A stretch of DNA of 64,000 nucleotides from CBDCNH01 sp965219015 (GCA_965219015.1 CBDCNH010000013.1:806001-870000); one strand, 5' to 3'; positions 17,028 to 28,317 are shown, numbered from the stretch's first letter. Translations and numbers: made by a program. The notes: generated by a model not told the origin, from the letters alone.

Positions 17028-18524
17028 TCAGCGGCGCTCCCGTCGCAGGGTCTCGAAGGCGGTCGCGCGCAGGCCGTCGCGCGCGGACGACCCCGTCGCT
17101 GCAGCCCGCGGCGCGCGCACCCGCGCCGTCGCCACCGCCGCCGCCTGGAAGCCGAGGAGGACGACGCACCAGACGATGCGGCCCTGGTAGCGGTCGACGG
17201 GCGCCGAGAGCCCGCCGCAGATCGCGGCGTTGGTGACGAGCCCGGCCGCGAGGAAGGCCGTCGCCGCACCGTAGCCCGGCGGCAGGCGCCGCCAGAAGAG
17301 CGCCAGTGCCGCGACGGCGGCGGCGATGGCCACGAGCTGCACAAGCTCCACCGCCGTCTTGATGCCCCGGCCCTCGGCGTGGCGCTGGTCGATCGTCATC
17401 TTCGTCGGACCCTCGAGCGTGATCGCGCCGAAGGAATGGTCCGCGAGGCCCACGAGGAAGAACTGGCGCACCGCGTTGCCGACCAGCGCGCGGGTCTGCG
17501 CGACCGGATAGGCGCGGAACACCGCCAGCACGAGCGGCACCTCCTCGGCGGCGATGCGGCGGGCCTGCGCGGACGTGGCGCGCTCGTAGATCGCGTCGTC
17601 GCCCCAGAGCGCGTCGTGCGCGTTGGCCGGGAACGTGCTGTAGACCTCGCAGAGGGTGAACCGTGCATCGGGGCAGGTGCTCTCGAGGAACGCGCGCCCC
17701 GGTCCGTCGGCGAGGGTCCGCGCCAGCAGGATCGGCAGCCGCCCCGGCGCGAGCGACGGCCCGCCCCCGCCCGGCGTCAGCGCCGAGACCGCAAGGTTGG
17801 TCGCCAGCGCCAGCACCAGCGGCAGCAGCACGACCCCGGCACGGAGGTAACGGCGGCGGCCGAGGCAGAGCGCGACCAGACCGAGCGTCATCACCGCGGC
17901 GACGGGCACGTGCGCGTAGTGCGAGATCACCGAGAGATAGAAGACGACGAGGAGCAGCGCCACGGTCCAGCGCCCGAGGTCGGGGCGGACCGCGAGCAGC
18001 ATCGGGACGACGAGGAGCGCGCCGGCGAGCGCGTCGGGCATCAGCTGCGAGGTGTAGAACGGGAGCGTGGTCAGCACCACCGTGCCGAGCGCGACCGCCG
18101 CCTGCCGCGCCGGCGGCAGCGCGGCGGTGAAGGCGATGACGAGCCAGGCCAGCACCGCCGACAGCGCCGCGATCGGCGCGAAGAGCCCGAGGCCGCGGAT
18201 CGAGACGTTCATGAAGAGCGAGAACGGCAGGGACCGCAGGCTGGTGAGCGGCTTCGACGGGCCCGGTGTCGCGGCGCCCGGTGTCGCGGGGCTTGGTGTC
18301 GCGGCGCCCGGTGTCGCGGCGCCCGGTGCCGCGGGGCTCGGCGCCGCCGGTGCGAGCTTCTGCTCGAGGATCTCGAGCGCCCGGCCGCCGCCGTTGTAGT
18401 AGGCGGGCGAGTCGAAGAAGAGCCCCGGCCCGCCCGCCCAGACCGCGGGCCAGAGGCAGGCGAGCGTCAGCGCCGCGAAGAGCCCGACCCGGACTCCGAA
18501 GGGGCGGGGATCAGGACCAGTCAT
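17028..18524 (-). CDS. Polytopic membrane protein of the glycan cluster, possible GT-C type enzyme
   Basis: A 498-residue protein that I do not recognise with certainty. It has roughly 10-12 hydrophobic segments. The first periplasmic loop contains FFDSPAYYNGGG, an acidic Asp in the position where GT-C glycosyltransferases keep a catalytic Asp, then a Pro-Ala-Thr repeat (about residues 60-95) and a polytopic core. A long soluble segment around 270-360 includes ESTCPDARFTLCEVYSTFP, with two Cys. It overlaps the upstream glycosyltransferase gene by 14 bp, so it is probably part of glycan assembly. It could instead be a transporter or polymerase. Confidence 0.7.
   Translation of the reverse strand: MTGPDPRPFGVRVGLFAALTLACLWPAVWAGGPGLFFDSPAYYNGGGRALEILEQKLAPAAPSPAAPGAATPGAATPSPATPGAATPGPSKPLTSLRSLPFSLFMNVSIRGLGLFAPIAALSAVLAWLVIAFTAALPPARQAAVALGTVVLTTLPFYTSQLMPDALAGALLVVPMLLAVRPDLGRWTVALLLVVFYLSVISHYAHVPVAAVMTLGLVALCLGRRRYLRAGVVLLPLVLALATNLAVSALTPGGGGPSLAPGRLPILLARTLADGPGRAFLESTCPDARFTLCEVYSTFPANAHDALWGDDAIYERATSAQARRIAAEEVPLVLAVFRAYPVAQTRALVGNAVRQFFLVGLADHSFGAITLEGPTKMTIDQRHAEGRGIKTAVELVQLVAIAAAVAALALFWRRLPPGYGAATAFLAAGLVTNAAICGGLSAPVDRYQGRIVWCVVLLGFQAAAVATARVRAPRAAATGSSARDGLRATAFETLRRERR
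18266..18345 (-). repeat. 15-bp tandem repeat coding a Pro-Ala-Thr-rich linker
   Basis: About five imperfect copies of a 15-bp unit (plus strand GGTGTCGCGGCGCCC with variants) lie inside the membrane-protein gene and encode repeats of the form A-T-P-G-A. The unit length is a multiple of three, so copy-number change keeps the frame. Confidence 0.85.
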
Positions 18525-19500
18525 GCCCGAGCCTCCGGCGCAGATCGTTGAAGCCGCGCCGCACGGGATCGTGGAGCGTCCGCGGCATCAGCGACGCGAG
18601 ACAGGCGGCGGTGCGGATGCGCGCGTGGCCGTCGGCCGCCATGATCCGCGGTGCGCGGCGCCAGGCCTCGGCCATCAGGCGGCGCGCGGAGGCATGGTCG
18701 CCGCCCTGGTAGGCGAGCGTCGCCCAGTAGAGGCACTGCCGGGCCCGCCCCTCGGACCAGGCGGCGGGGGCGAGCGCATGGCCGGCGCGCGCGAGCTTTT
18801 CGGTCACGAGGGTCCAGTGCCGTTCCATGCGCCGCCAGTCCCCGGTGATCTGGCCGTCGCGGCGGCGGTAGTCGGCAAGGACGGCACGCGTGGGCGCCAC
18901 GTTGCCGGGACGCCCCGCGGCGACCCGAACCCAGACATCGAGGTCGATGTTGGCGCGGAGGCTCTCGTCGAACGGACCCGCGCGCTCGAGCGCCGCGCGG
19001 CGAACGAGCACGCCCGTGGCGCTGTGGACGGGATTGGCGATCATCAGGTCGGCGAGGTCGTAGGCGTCCCGGTCCGCCCGGCTCTCGGTCCCGACGGGCA
19101 CGCCCGCCGCATCGACGTACCGGTAGAGCGGGAAGGTGAGATCGACCTCTGGCCGCGCGTCGAGCGTCGCCATCAGGCGGGTCAGGAGCGGCGGGTGCCA
19201 GCGGTCGTCGGCGTCCATGAAGGCGATGTAGTCGCCCGTCGCCGAAGCGACGCCCGCGTTCCGCGCGGCCGCGGCGCCGGCATTGGCCTGGCGCAGGAGC
19301 ACAAGCTCGTGGCCGTCCCGGTCGAACGCACCGCGCGCGCCCTCGATCGTCGCGGCGGTGCCGTCGTCCGAGCCGTCGTCGATGGCGATGAGCTCGATCG
19401 CCGGCCAGTCCTGCGCCGCGACCGAGGCCACCGCCTCGCCGACATAGGCCGCGACGTTCCACGCCGGCATGACCACGGAAACCCGCCGTCCCTCACGCAT
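18511..19500 (-). CDS. Glycosyltransferase family 2
   Basis: A 329-residue GT-A enzyme with VSVVMPAWNVAAYVGEAVASVAAQDW at residues 7-32, IDDGSDDGT (nucleotide-sugar binding Asp), GDYIAFMDADDRWHP with the DxD-type motif near residue 97, and a family-typical ATGVLVRRAALERAGPFDESLRANIDLDVWVRVA acceptor region. No membrane segment. Divergent from the GT4 gene at 19565. Donor and acceptor unknown. Confidence 0.9.
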   Translation of the reverse strand: MREGRRVSVVMPAWNVAAYVGEAVASVAAQDWPAIELIAIDDGSDDGTAATIEGARGAFDRDGHELVLLRQANAGAAAARNAGVASATGDYIAFMDADDRWHPPLLTRLMATLDARPEVDLTFPLYRYVDAAGVPVGTESRADRDAYDLADLMIANPVHSATGVLVRRAALERAGPFDESLRANIDLDVWVRVAAGRPGNVAPTRAVLADYRRRDGQITGDWRRMERHWTLVTEKLARAGHALAPAAWSEGRARQCLYWATLAYQGGDHASARRLMAEAWRRAPRIMAADGHARIRTAACLASLMPRTLHDPVRRGFNDLRRRLGHDWS

Positions 19501-19564
19501 CGCAGAGCCTTGCGCTCGGGGTTCGCAGCCCGCAGAAGGCCGGCATCGCGGTGGGGGCTGGCCG

Positions 19565-20776
19565 ATGGACGATGCGGCGCTGAAGGTGGCCTTCCTCGTC
19601 TACCGCTTTCCGGTCGTCTCGGAGACGTTCGTCATCGAGCAGGCCGCGGCGCTCGTCGCGCGCGGCATCGACCTGCGGATCCTCGCGGTGCAGCCGGGCA
19701 TCCCCGGCGACGGACCGGCGCATCCCGAGGTCGCCGCCGCGAACCTCCTCGCGCGGACACTGCGCCCGTCGACCCCTGCGCCCGGCACGCTCATCCGGCA
19801 GTCCGGCCGCGCGGTGCGGCTGGCCCGCCTCGCGCCGCATCCGCGCACGCTCTGGCGCACCCTCGGCGAGGCGCAGATGCTCGACGCGGCTCCGGCCTTC
19901 GATGTCGTCCACTGCCAGTTCGCGACGCTCGGGCTCAACGCGCTCCGCCACCGGGCGCTCGGCAGCCTGCGGACACGAGCGCTCGTCGTGCATCTGCGCG
20001 GCTCGGACATCACGAGCTTCGTCACCGAGCATGGGCCGCAGGTCTACGCCAGGCTCTTCGCCGTGGCCGATCTCTTCATCGCCAACTGCGGCTTCTTCCG
20101 CGACCGCGCGGTGGCCCTCGGCTGCCCGCCGGAGAAGATCGTCGTGATCGGATCGCCCATCGACACCACGCAGTTCGCGCTCCGGCCGCCGCGACCGGTG
20201 AACGGCGGCCCGGTGCGCCTCGTCTGCGTCGGACGGCTGGTGCCGAAGAAAGGCGTGGCGGACCTCGTGGCCGCGATGGCGATCCTGCGCGACCGGGGCG
20301 TCGCGGCCGACCTCACGATCGTCGGCGACGGGCCGCTCCTCGGCGACCTGCGCGACGGGACCGAGCGGCATCGCCTCGCCGACCGTATCCGCTTCGCGGG
20401 CGCGCAGGCACGCGACGGCGTGCTCGCGGCGCTCCATGCCGCCGACATCGCGCTGGCGCCGAGCGTGACCGCCCCCGACGGCGACCAGGACGCGCCGGTC
20501 AACACGTTGAAGGAGGCGATGGCGATCGGCTTGCCAGTCATCGCCACGCGCCACGGCGGCATCCCCGAGCTCGTCATCGACGGCGAGAACGGCTGCCTCG
20601 TCGCCGAGCGCGCGCCGGGCGAGATCGCCGACGCGGTCGAGCGCCTCGCCGCCATGCGAGACCGCTGGGCGGACATGGGCGCCGCCGGCCGCGCCCGTGT
20701 GATCGCCGACTACGACCGGCCGGGCGTCATCGACCGCACCCTCGCCGCCTACCACCGCGCACTCGTACCGCACTGA
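19565..20776 (+). CDS. Glycosyltransferase family 4 (GT-B)
   Basis: A 403-residue GT-B enzyme. The N-terminal half has FLVYRFPVVSETFVIEQAAALVARGIDLRILAVQ; the C-terminal donor domain has VCVGRLVPKKGVADLVAAMAIL, LTIVGDGPLLGDL and the E-x7-E region TLKEAMAIGLPVIATRHGGIPELV. FPxxSETFI at the N-terminus is typical of colanic-acid/EPS-type GT4 (WcaL-like). The ATG at 19565 gives the conserved N-terminus; a longer in-frame start exists upstream. Convergent with the FAD enzyme gene. Confidence 0.9.
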   Translation: MDDAALKVAFLVYRFPVVSETFVIEQAAALVARGIDLRILAVQPGIPGDGPAHPEVAAANLLARTLRPSTPAPGTLIRQSGRAVRLARLAPHPRTLWRTLGEAQMLDAAPAFDVVHCQFATLGLNALRHRALGSLRTRALVVHLRGSDITSFVTEHGPQVYARLFAVADLFIANCGFFRDRAVALGCPPEKIVVIGSPIDTTQFALRPPRPVNGGPVRLVCVGRLVPKKGVADLVAAMAILRDRGVAADLTIVGDGPLLGDLRDGTERHRLADRIRFAGAQARDGVLAALHAADIALAPSVTAPDGDQDAPVNTLKEAMAIGLPVIATRHGGIPELVIDGENGCLVAERAPGEIADAVERLAAMRDRWADMGAAGRARVIADYDRPGVIDRTLAAYHRALVPH

Positions 20777-20785
20777 CCGCATCGA

Positions 20786-22297
20786 TCAGGGCGCCGTCAC
20801 GGCAACCTTGTCGAGGTCGCGTTCGGCGGCGGCCTTCGGGCGCTCGAACTCCTCGTGGTAGGAGCGCTCGACGTTGACCGACCACAGGTCGTGCTTGGCG
20901 CCGAGGATGTTCTGCGCCGCGTACATCGCCGACAGCATCGAGTGGTCCTGGTTGTTGTAGCGGTGCAGGCCGTTGCGCCCGACGGTCTGCAGGTTGTCGA
21001 GCGTGTCGACCCAGGCGGAGATCGTGTCGACCGCGTCCTTGTAGTTGCCGTCGTAGACCGGATAGGCCTTCGGCTGGCGGATGATCTTGCCGTCCACGGC
21101 ATCGGCCTTCTTCGCCAGCCCGATGCGCGCGAGCTCGGTCGCCGCGAAGTCGATCAGCGCGTCGTCGTCCATGCACCAGAGGTCGTCGTCCTCCTGGCAG
21201 AAATACTCCATCCCGATCGACGCCTGCGTGTCGTTGGGCACCATCTCGGGCGACCAGGCGCGGAAGTTCTGGATGCGTCCGACGCGCACGTCGTTGGCGT
21301 GGACGTAGATCCAGTTGTCGGCGAAGGGCTCGGGGCAGTCGAGCACCAGCGTGACGATGAGGAAGTCGCGGTAGCGCAGCTTCGCCGCCGCCTCGCGGAC
21401 CGCCTCCGGCGCGGGCGGGTCCATGCTCTCCACGAGCGCCTTCAGCCCCATCGTGCTGATGAACTCGTCGCCGCCCTCGATGTAGGTCCGCTCTTCCGGC
21501 CCCGACGCATCGACGACCTCGATGCCGGTGATGCGGTTGCCGTCACGCAGGACGCGCTTGACCCAGGAGCGCATCCGCACCTCGCCGCCCGCTTCCTCGA
21601 TGCCCTCGGCGACCTTCTCCCAGATCATCCCCGGCCCGAGCCGCGGATACTCGAAGCGCTCGATCAGCGACGCGGTGTCGTTGGCCCCGGTGAGCGCGTT
21701 CCAGATCGCCTTCGACAGCGACAGCCCCTTGATCCGCTGCGCGGCCCAGTCCGCCCGGATGTCGCGCGGCGGGATGCCCCAGACCTTCTGGGTGTAGCTG
21801 CGGAAGAAGTGCATGTAGAGCCGCCCGCCGAAGCGGTTGATGACCCACTGCTCGAAGCTCTCCTCGACCTTGTGCGGACGCACCTGCCACTTGATGTAGC
21901 TCGCCATGATCCGCGCGCTCTCGTAGGCGCCGATGTTGCCGAGCGCGTTGAAGATGCTGAGCGGGTAGTTGTAGAACTTGCCGCGGTAGAAGATGCGGCT
22001 CAGCCGCGGCCGGGTGATGAAATCCTTGCCAAGCACCTCGTGCCACATGGCCGTGACCTGCGGCACCTTGGTGAAGAACCGGTGGCCGCCGATGTCGAAG
22101 CGGAAGCCCTTGTAGCTCTCGGTCCGCGCGATGCCGCCGACGATCTCGCCGCCCTCGATGATGACGGGCTTCGCGTCCGGCACGTGGCGGCGGTATTCGT
22201 AGGCGGCGGTAAGGCCCGCGGGCCCCGCGCCGATGATCGTGAGGTCCGGGGGTTTCTGCACGGGATTGCCGCCCTCGATCGCATGTTGCTTGGTCAT
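20786..22297 (-). CDS. FAD-dependent amine-oxidase/UDP-galactopyranose-mutase-like protein
   Basis: A 503-residue flavoprotein. The FAD-binding motif is DLTIIGAGPAGLTAAYEY (residues 19-36), then IEGGEIVGGIARTESYKGFRFDIGGHRFFTK, which is typical of the protoporphyrinogen oxidase/UGM-like group often found in polysaccharide loci. The central region YTQKVWGIPPRDIRADWAAQRIKGLSL is also typical. The ATG at 22297 (GGAG 9 bp upstream) was preferred to a TTG six codons earlier. Exact reaction unknown; sugar-ring mutase or dehydrogenase activity is only a possibility. Confidence 0.82.
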   Translation of the reverse strand: MTKQHAIEGGNPVQKPPDLTIIGAGPAGLTAAYEYRRHVPDAKPVIIEGGEIVGGIARTESYKGFRFDIGGHRFFTKVPQVTAMWHEVLGKDFITRPRLSRIFYRGKFYNYPLSIFNALGNIGAYESARIMASYIKWQVRPHKVEESFEQWVINRFGGRLYMHFFRSYTQKVWGIPPRDIRADWAAQRIKGLSLSKAIWNALTGANDTASLIERFEYPRLGPGMIWEKVAEGIEEAGGEVRMRSWVKRVLRDGNRITGIEVVDASGPEERTYIEGGDEFISTMGLKALVESMDPPAPEAVREAAAKLRYRDFLIVTLVLDCPEPFADNWIYVHANDVRVGRIQNFRAWSPEMVPNDTQASIGMEYFCQEDDDLWCMDDDALIDFAATELARIGLAKKADAVDGKIIRQPKAYPVYDGNYKDAVDTISAWVDTLDNLQTVGRNGLHRYNNQDHSMLSAMYAAQNILGAKHDLWSVNVERSYHEEFERPKAAAERDLDKVAVTAP

Positions 22298-22337
22298 CGG
22301 ATCAGGCTCCGTCAAACTGAAAATGGTCCGGCTGGCA

Positions 22338-22351
22338 CGCCCTTCGGGGCG
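22338..22351 (-). promoter_or_regulatory. Short stable hairpin between the UXS and FAD-enzyme genes
   Basis: Plus-strand CGCCC-TTCG-GGGCG is a perfect 5-bp stem. In the direction of transcription (minus) the loop is CGAA. It lies in the 59-bp gap between two co-directional genes and has no T-run. Role uncertain. Confidence 0.3.
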
Positions 22352-22356
22352 CGATG

Positions 22357-23316
22357 TCAGACGGCGAGGCGGTGCTCCGGCACGAGCGGCCGGAAATAGT
22401 CGATCGTGCGGCCGAGGCCCTCGGCGAGCGGCACCCGCGGGTGCCAGCCGGTGAGCGCCGTCATGCGCGAGATGTCCGGGCAGCGCCGGCGCGGGTCGTC
22501 GATCTGGCGCGCGCCGAACGTGAGGCTGGACGCCGAGCCCGTCAGGCGCACGACCGTCTCCGCGAGCTCGCGGATGGTGCGCTCGTCGGGGTTGCCGATG
22601 TTCACCGGCGCCGTCTCCGCGTCCGGCGCCTCCATCACGGCGATCATCGCGCGGATGAGGTCGTCGACGTAGCAGAACGACCGCGTCTGGCTGCCGTCGC
22701 CGTGGATGCGGATCGCTTCGCCGCGGAGCGCCTGGAGCACGAAGCTCGACACCACGCGGCCGTCGCCCTCGGTCATCCGCGGCCCGTAGGTATTGAAGAT
22801 CCGCACGACCTTGATCCGCACGCCGTGCTGCCGGTGGTAGTCGTAGAACAGCGTCTCGGCGCAGCGCTTGCCCTCGTCGTAGCAGGCGCGCGGGCCGGTC
22901 GTGGAGACGTTGCCGAGGTAGCTCTCGGGCTGCGGATGCACGTCTGGGTCGCCGTAGACCTCCGAGGTGGAGGCCTGCAGGATGCGCGCGCCGGTGCGCT
23001 TCGCGAGCCCGAGCATGTTGATCGCCCCGTGGACGCTCGTCTTCGTGGTCTGCACCGGGTCATGCTGGTAATGCACGGGCGAGGCCGGGCAGGCGAGGTT
23101 GTAGATCTCGTCGACCTCGACGTAGAGCGGCTGGGTCACGTCGTGCCGCATCGCCTCGAAGTTCGGCCGCCCGATCAGATGCGCGAGGTTGGCCCGTCGC
23201 CCGGTGAAGTAGTTGTCGACGCTGAGCACCTCATGTCCGGCTTCCACCAGCACGGTACACAGGTGCGAGCCGAGGAACCCGGCGCCGCCGGAGACGAGGA
23301 TGCGTTTGCTTGACAT
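22357..23316 (-). CDS. uxs: UDP-glucuronate decarboxylase (UDP-xylose synthase)
   Basis: A 319-residue extended SDR converting UDP-glucuronate to UDP-xylose. It has the Rossmann motif GGAGFLGSHLC, VDNYFTGRRANLAHLIG, EIYNLACPASPVHYQHDPVQTTKTSVHG, ASTSEVYGDP and the catalytic CYDEGKR with Tyr146 and Lys150, followed by RIFNTYGPRM. CPASP and YDEGKR are diagnostic of UXS. It supplies a xylosyl donor (or a derived 4-keto pentose) for the neighbouring glycosyltransferases. Confidence 0.93.
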   Translation of the reverse strand: MSSKRILVSGGAGFLGSHLCTVLVEAGHEVLSVDNYFTGRRANLAHLIGRPNFEAMRHDVTQPLYVEVDEIYNLACPASPVHYQHDPVQTTKTSVHGAINMLGLAKRTGARILQASTSEVYGDPDVHPQPESYLGNVSTTGPRACYDEGKRCAETLFYDYHRQHGVRIKVVRIFNTYGPRMTEGDGRVVSSFVLQALRGEAIRIHGDGSQTRSFCYVDDLIRAMIAVMEAPDAETAPVNIGNPDERTIRELAETVVRLTGSASSLTFGARQIDDPRRRCPDISRMTALTGWHPRVPLAEGLGRTIDYFRPLVPEHRLAV

Positions 23317-23324
23317 CGAACTGG

Positions 23325-23349
23325 CTCATTCCATGGATGAGATACGTAT
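23325..23349. promoter_or_regulatory. Dyad symmetry in the divergent uxs/GT2 promoter gap
   Basis: The 72-bp divergent gap is unusually AT-rich. It contains a near-palindrome CTCATTCCATGGATGAG (23325-23341) followed directly by the perfect palindrome ATACGTAT (23342-23349). This is a candidate operator for both transcription units; no known regulator motif is recognised. Confidence 0.35.
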
Positions 23350-23388
23350 ACAGACATTGGTAACCGACTCGAAGGATTCGTTGGTCAC

Positions 23389-24423
23389 ATGGTTCCCGAG
23401 AATGCCGAAATGGTTAATGGTGCTTTGGTGGAACATACAAGGGTCGGCGTGGTCGTGCCCGCGCATCAGGCATCCGCGCATCTGGCTGCCTGCCTCGACG
23501 GCGTGCTCGCAAGCGGTGCGCCGGCAGGTGACATTCTGGTCGTCGACGACGGGTCGACCGACGGCACCGGGGACATCGCGCGCGCCCGCGGCATCGAGGT
23601 TCTCCGCAACGACGTCGCCGAGCGACCGGCCTGGGCGCGCAACCGCGGGGTGGCCGCGCTCGACCGCGAGGTGATCCTCTTCGTCGATGCCGACGTGATC
23701 CCGGCGCCCGACGTCTATGCGCGCGTCGAAGAGGCTTTCGACGCGGACCCGGATCTCGCGGCGCTCTTCGGCTCCTACGACGCGGCACCTCCCGCGCCGG
23801 GGGTCGTCAGCCGCTACCGCAACCTCCTGCACCATTTCGTGCATCAGTCCTCCGGCGGGCCCGCGGGCACCTTCTGGACCGGGCTCGGCGCGGTCCGGCG
23901 CACGGCGTTCCTGGCGGTGGGCGGGCTCGACCGGGACTGGGAGAACATCGAGGACGTCGAGTTCGGGATGCGCCTTGCCGCCGCGGGCCATGCGATCCGG
24001 CTCGATCCGAGCCTGCAGGGCACGCACCTCAAGCACTGGACCGCGCGTTCCGCGTTCCGCACCGATCTTTACGGCCGCGCGGTGCCCTGGACGCGGCTCC
24101 TGGTGTTCCGCGGCGCGAAGACCGGCTCGCTCAACACCGGCACGGCGGCGAAGCTCGGCGCGCTCGGGCTCGTCGCGGCGGGCGTCGGCCTCGTCGCGTC
24201 CCCGTTCGCGCCGGCCGCGCTCTGGGGCGTGCTCGCGGGGTTCGGCGTCTTCGTCGCGGGCTCGGGGCGCTTTTTCGCCTTTCTCGCGCGGACCCGCGGC
24301 TTCGGCTTCGCGGTGCGCGCCGTGCCCGCCCATGCGCTCTACACCACGGCGGCGTTGGCGGGCTTCGGGCTCGTCTGGCTTCGCGAAGGCCTGCCGCACC
24401 GGCTCGGTCTCACCCGGTCCTAG
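23389..24423 (+). CDS. Membrane-associated glycosyltransferase family 2
   Basis: A 344-residue GT2 with VGVVVPAHQASAHLAACLDGVL (residues 19-40), VVDDGSTDGTGDIARARG, LFVDADVIPAPDVYARVEEAF (DxD near residue 105) and FWTGLGAVRRTAFLAVGGLDRDWENIEDVEFGMRLAAAGH, a D/E-containing acceptor motif. The C-terminus (about 255-330) has two or three hydrophobic segments, suggesting inner-membrane attachment and possibly a lipid-linked acceptor. A second in-frame ATG lies seven codons downstream. It converges and overlaps by 4 bp with the next GT2 gene. Confidence 0.88.
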   Translation: MVPENAEMVNGALVEHTRVGVVVPAHQASAHLAACLDGVLASGAPAGDILVVDDGSTDGTGDIARARGIEVLRNDVAERPAWARNRGVAALDREVILFVDADVIPAPDVYARVEEAFDADPDLAALFGSYDAAPPAPGVVSRYRNLLHHFVHQSSGGPAGTFWTGLGAVRRTAFLAVGGLDRDWENIEDVEFGMRLAAAGHAIRLDPSLQGTHLKHWTARSAFRTDLYGRAVPWTRLLVFRGAKTGSLNTGTAAKLGALGLVAAGVGLVASPFAPAALWGVLAGFGVFVAGSGRFFAFLARTRGFGFAVRAVPAHALYTTAALAGFGLVWLREGLPHRLGLTRS

Positions 24424-25319
24424 CGCGGACGATGCGCCCTCGCGCGGGCGTCGCGACCGGCGGCGGCGTAGCCGCGCACCATCGCCATCTGCGAGACGGC
24501 CATCAGCGCCGACTGCCCGAGGCGCCGCGCGCCGCCCTGCCTGAGCGGCCATGCCAGAAGCCCGAGGTAGAACCCGAGCGGCTCCCGCCGGGGCTTGTCG
24601 CTGCCCTGCCGGGCGAGCACGCCGTGCAGGTGGTGCGCCCCGCGCCCGTAGTTCGCGTGCTGACCCCAGAACCGCCGCAGCGTGAGGGCGTGGAAGTGAT
24701 CGACCAGAGCGTCCGGCGCGAAGGCGAGCGCGCCGCCCTTGGCTTCCCACCTGATCCCAAACTCGCGGTCCTCGGCGGCGGCCAGCGGAAACGTCTCGTC
24801 GAAGCCCCCGACGCGCAGGAAGCCCGCCCGCGACAGGCCGAGGTTGTTCGAGGTGAAGAACGGCATCGTGCCCGTTTCCGCGCCGAAATAGGCATAAAGG
24901 TAATCGCACAGCGCCTGGCTCGCCTCGGCGTAGGGGTTGTCGGCGAGGCCGTTGACGACCAGCCCGCCGACGAGCCGGTCCTCGACCCCGCCCTGCGCCG
25001 CGAGAAGCGCGCCAAGCCAGCCCGGACGCGGCCGGCAGTCGTCGTCGGTGAACGCGAGGAACGCGCCGCGGGCCGCCGCCGCGCCGGCGTTGCGCGCCTT
25101 GGCGGGACCGGCATTGTCCTGGCGCAGGCACCGGACCAGCGGCGCGAACGGCGCGCAGACGGGGCCGAGCGGCGCAGCACTGCCGTCGTCGACCACGATC
25201 ACCTCGTAGTCGCCGAAGTCCTGCGCCGAGAGCGCCTCGAGGCAGCCGCGCAGCCGGTCCGGCCGGTTGAAGCTCGGCACGATCACGCTCGCGGCGTGGG
25301 GGGAAGGGTCGTCCGGCAC
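24420..25319 (-). CDS. Glycosyltransferase family 2
   Basis: A 299-residue GT2: ASVIVPSFNRPDRLRGCLEAL, VVDDGSAAPLGPV, GAFLAFTDDDCRPRPGWLGALL (DDD motif near residue 93) and TSNNLGLSRAGFLRVGGFDETFPLAAAEDREFGIRW. The last 60 residues include a weakly hydrophobic stretch. GTG start. It is divergent from the flippase gene across a 176-bp gap in which I see no clear promoter. Confidence 0.88.
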   Translation of the reverse strand: MPDDPSPHAASVIVPSFNRPDRLRGCLEALSAQDFGDYEVIVVDDGSAAPLGPVCAPFAPLVRCLRQDNAGPAKARNAGAAAARGAFLAFTDDDCRPRPGWLGALLAAQGGVEDRLVGGLVVNGLADNPYAEASQALCDYLYAYFGAETGTMPFFTSNNLGLSRAGFLRVGGFDETFPLAAAEDREFGIRWEAKGGALAFAPDALVDHFHALTLRRFWGQHANYGRGAHHLHGVLARQGSDKPRREPLGFYLGLLAWPLRQGGARRLGQSALMAVSQMAMVRGYAAAGRDARARAHRPR

Positions 25320-25495
25320 GATCGGTCCTCAGCCTGGATCACCCGCGCAGCGTTCCACGCGGAGCGGATGGCGACAAGGTGTTGCCGCACGGATTGCTTG
25401 CGTCCAGCGCCGCAGCGCGGCATGTCGGTGAGAGGCCATGCACGGAGGTGCAGGATGAGTCGATCCCCCACCGTCGGCACGAGCGGCGCGCACCG

Positions 25496-27294
<1,799 letters not shown>

Positions 27295-27298
<4 letters not shown>

Positions 27299-28317
27299 CC
27301 GCGCCCGCCGTCTCCGTCCTGATGGCCGTGCGCGACGGCGCCTATCTCGCGCCCGCGCTCGACACGCTCTTGGCGCAGAGCCTTGGCGACATCGAGGTGG
27401 TCGTCGTCGACGACGGCGCCGATGCTGCCGCCCGCGCGGTCCTCGCCGACCGCGCCGCCGCCGACGCGCGCGTCGTGCCGCTGCGCCGCGAGGCCGTGTC
27501 GGGAAGCCTGCCCGCGGCGCTCAACCTCGGGCTTGCCCGCTGCCGTGCGCCGCTCGTCGCGCGCGCCGACGCCGACGACGCCTACCACCCCGAGCGCCTC
27601 GCGCGGCAGGCGGCGGTGTTCGCCGCGCGGCCGGGCCTCGTCGCGCTCTCCTGCGGCTACCGGCGCATCGACGTCGCGGGGCGCGTGCTCCTCACCCATC
27701 GTCCCGTCACCGGCCCGGCGCGGATCCGGTTCCGCGCGATGTTCTCGAACTCGCTCCTGCATCCCGGCGCGATGATCCGGCGCGACGCGCTTAACGCCGT
27801 CGGCGGCTACGACGAGCGCTTCTGGACGGCGCAGGACAGCGACCTCTGGGCGCGCTTGGCGCCGCTCGGCGAGCTCGACAACCTCCCCGGTCCGCTGGTC
27901 GACTGGCGCCTGCACGGCGCCTCGGTGCTGGCGACCCGCGGCGATGCCGGGCGGGCGCTGAGCCTGTCGGTGTCGGCGCGGCTCCAGACGGCGTACCTCG
28001 GCGCCGATCCGGGGCCGGTCGCCGTCGCCTCCGCGGTGGACCTCTGGCGCAGCTACGCCCCGCTCGATCGCGCAACGGTCGCCGAGGGCGAGCGCGCGCT
28101 CGGCCGGATCCTCGTGCGCGCCCGCGAGGTCGAGACGCCGGACATCGCGCGCGACCTCGAAACCTGCACCGCTTCGGCCCTCTGGAGGCAGGCGCGCTGG
28201 CGGCTGCGGACCGAGCCTGCGGCCGCGCTGCGCCTTGCGGCCCGGAGCCTGCGCTGGCGCGCCGGGCGGGCCGAGCCGGCAGCGCCGGCCGCACCGCGCC
28301 GGGTCCGCGCCGCATGA
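27295..28317 (+). CDS. Glycosyltransferase family 2
   Basis: A 340-residue GT2 starting in the flippase stop (ATGA). Motifs are VSVLMAVRDGAYLAPALDTLLAQSL, VVVDDGAD, RAPLVARADADDAYHPERLARQAAVF (DxD near residue 90) and HPGAMIRRDALNAVGGYDERFWTAQDSDLWARLA. The C-terminal third is Ala/Arg-rich without clear domain. It is translationally coupled to the flippase and the sulfotransferase-like gene. Confidence 0.88.

Noticed and set aside
23342..23349. ATACGTAT palindrome as the core of a known regulator site
   Set aside because: An 8-bp palindrome is weak evidence on its own; it is listed only as part of a candidate dyad region.
23326..25131. A 601-codon minus-strand frame through the glycan island
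   Set aside because: Only shadows the GT2 genes at 23389 and 24420; its sequence has Arg/Ala-rich shadow character.
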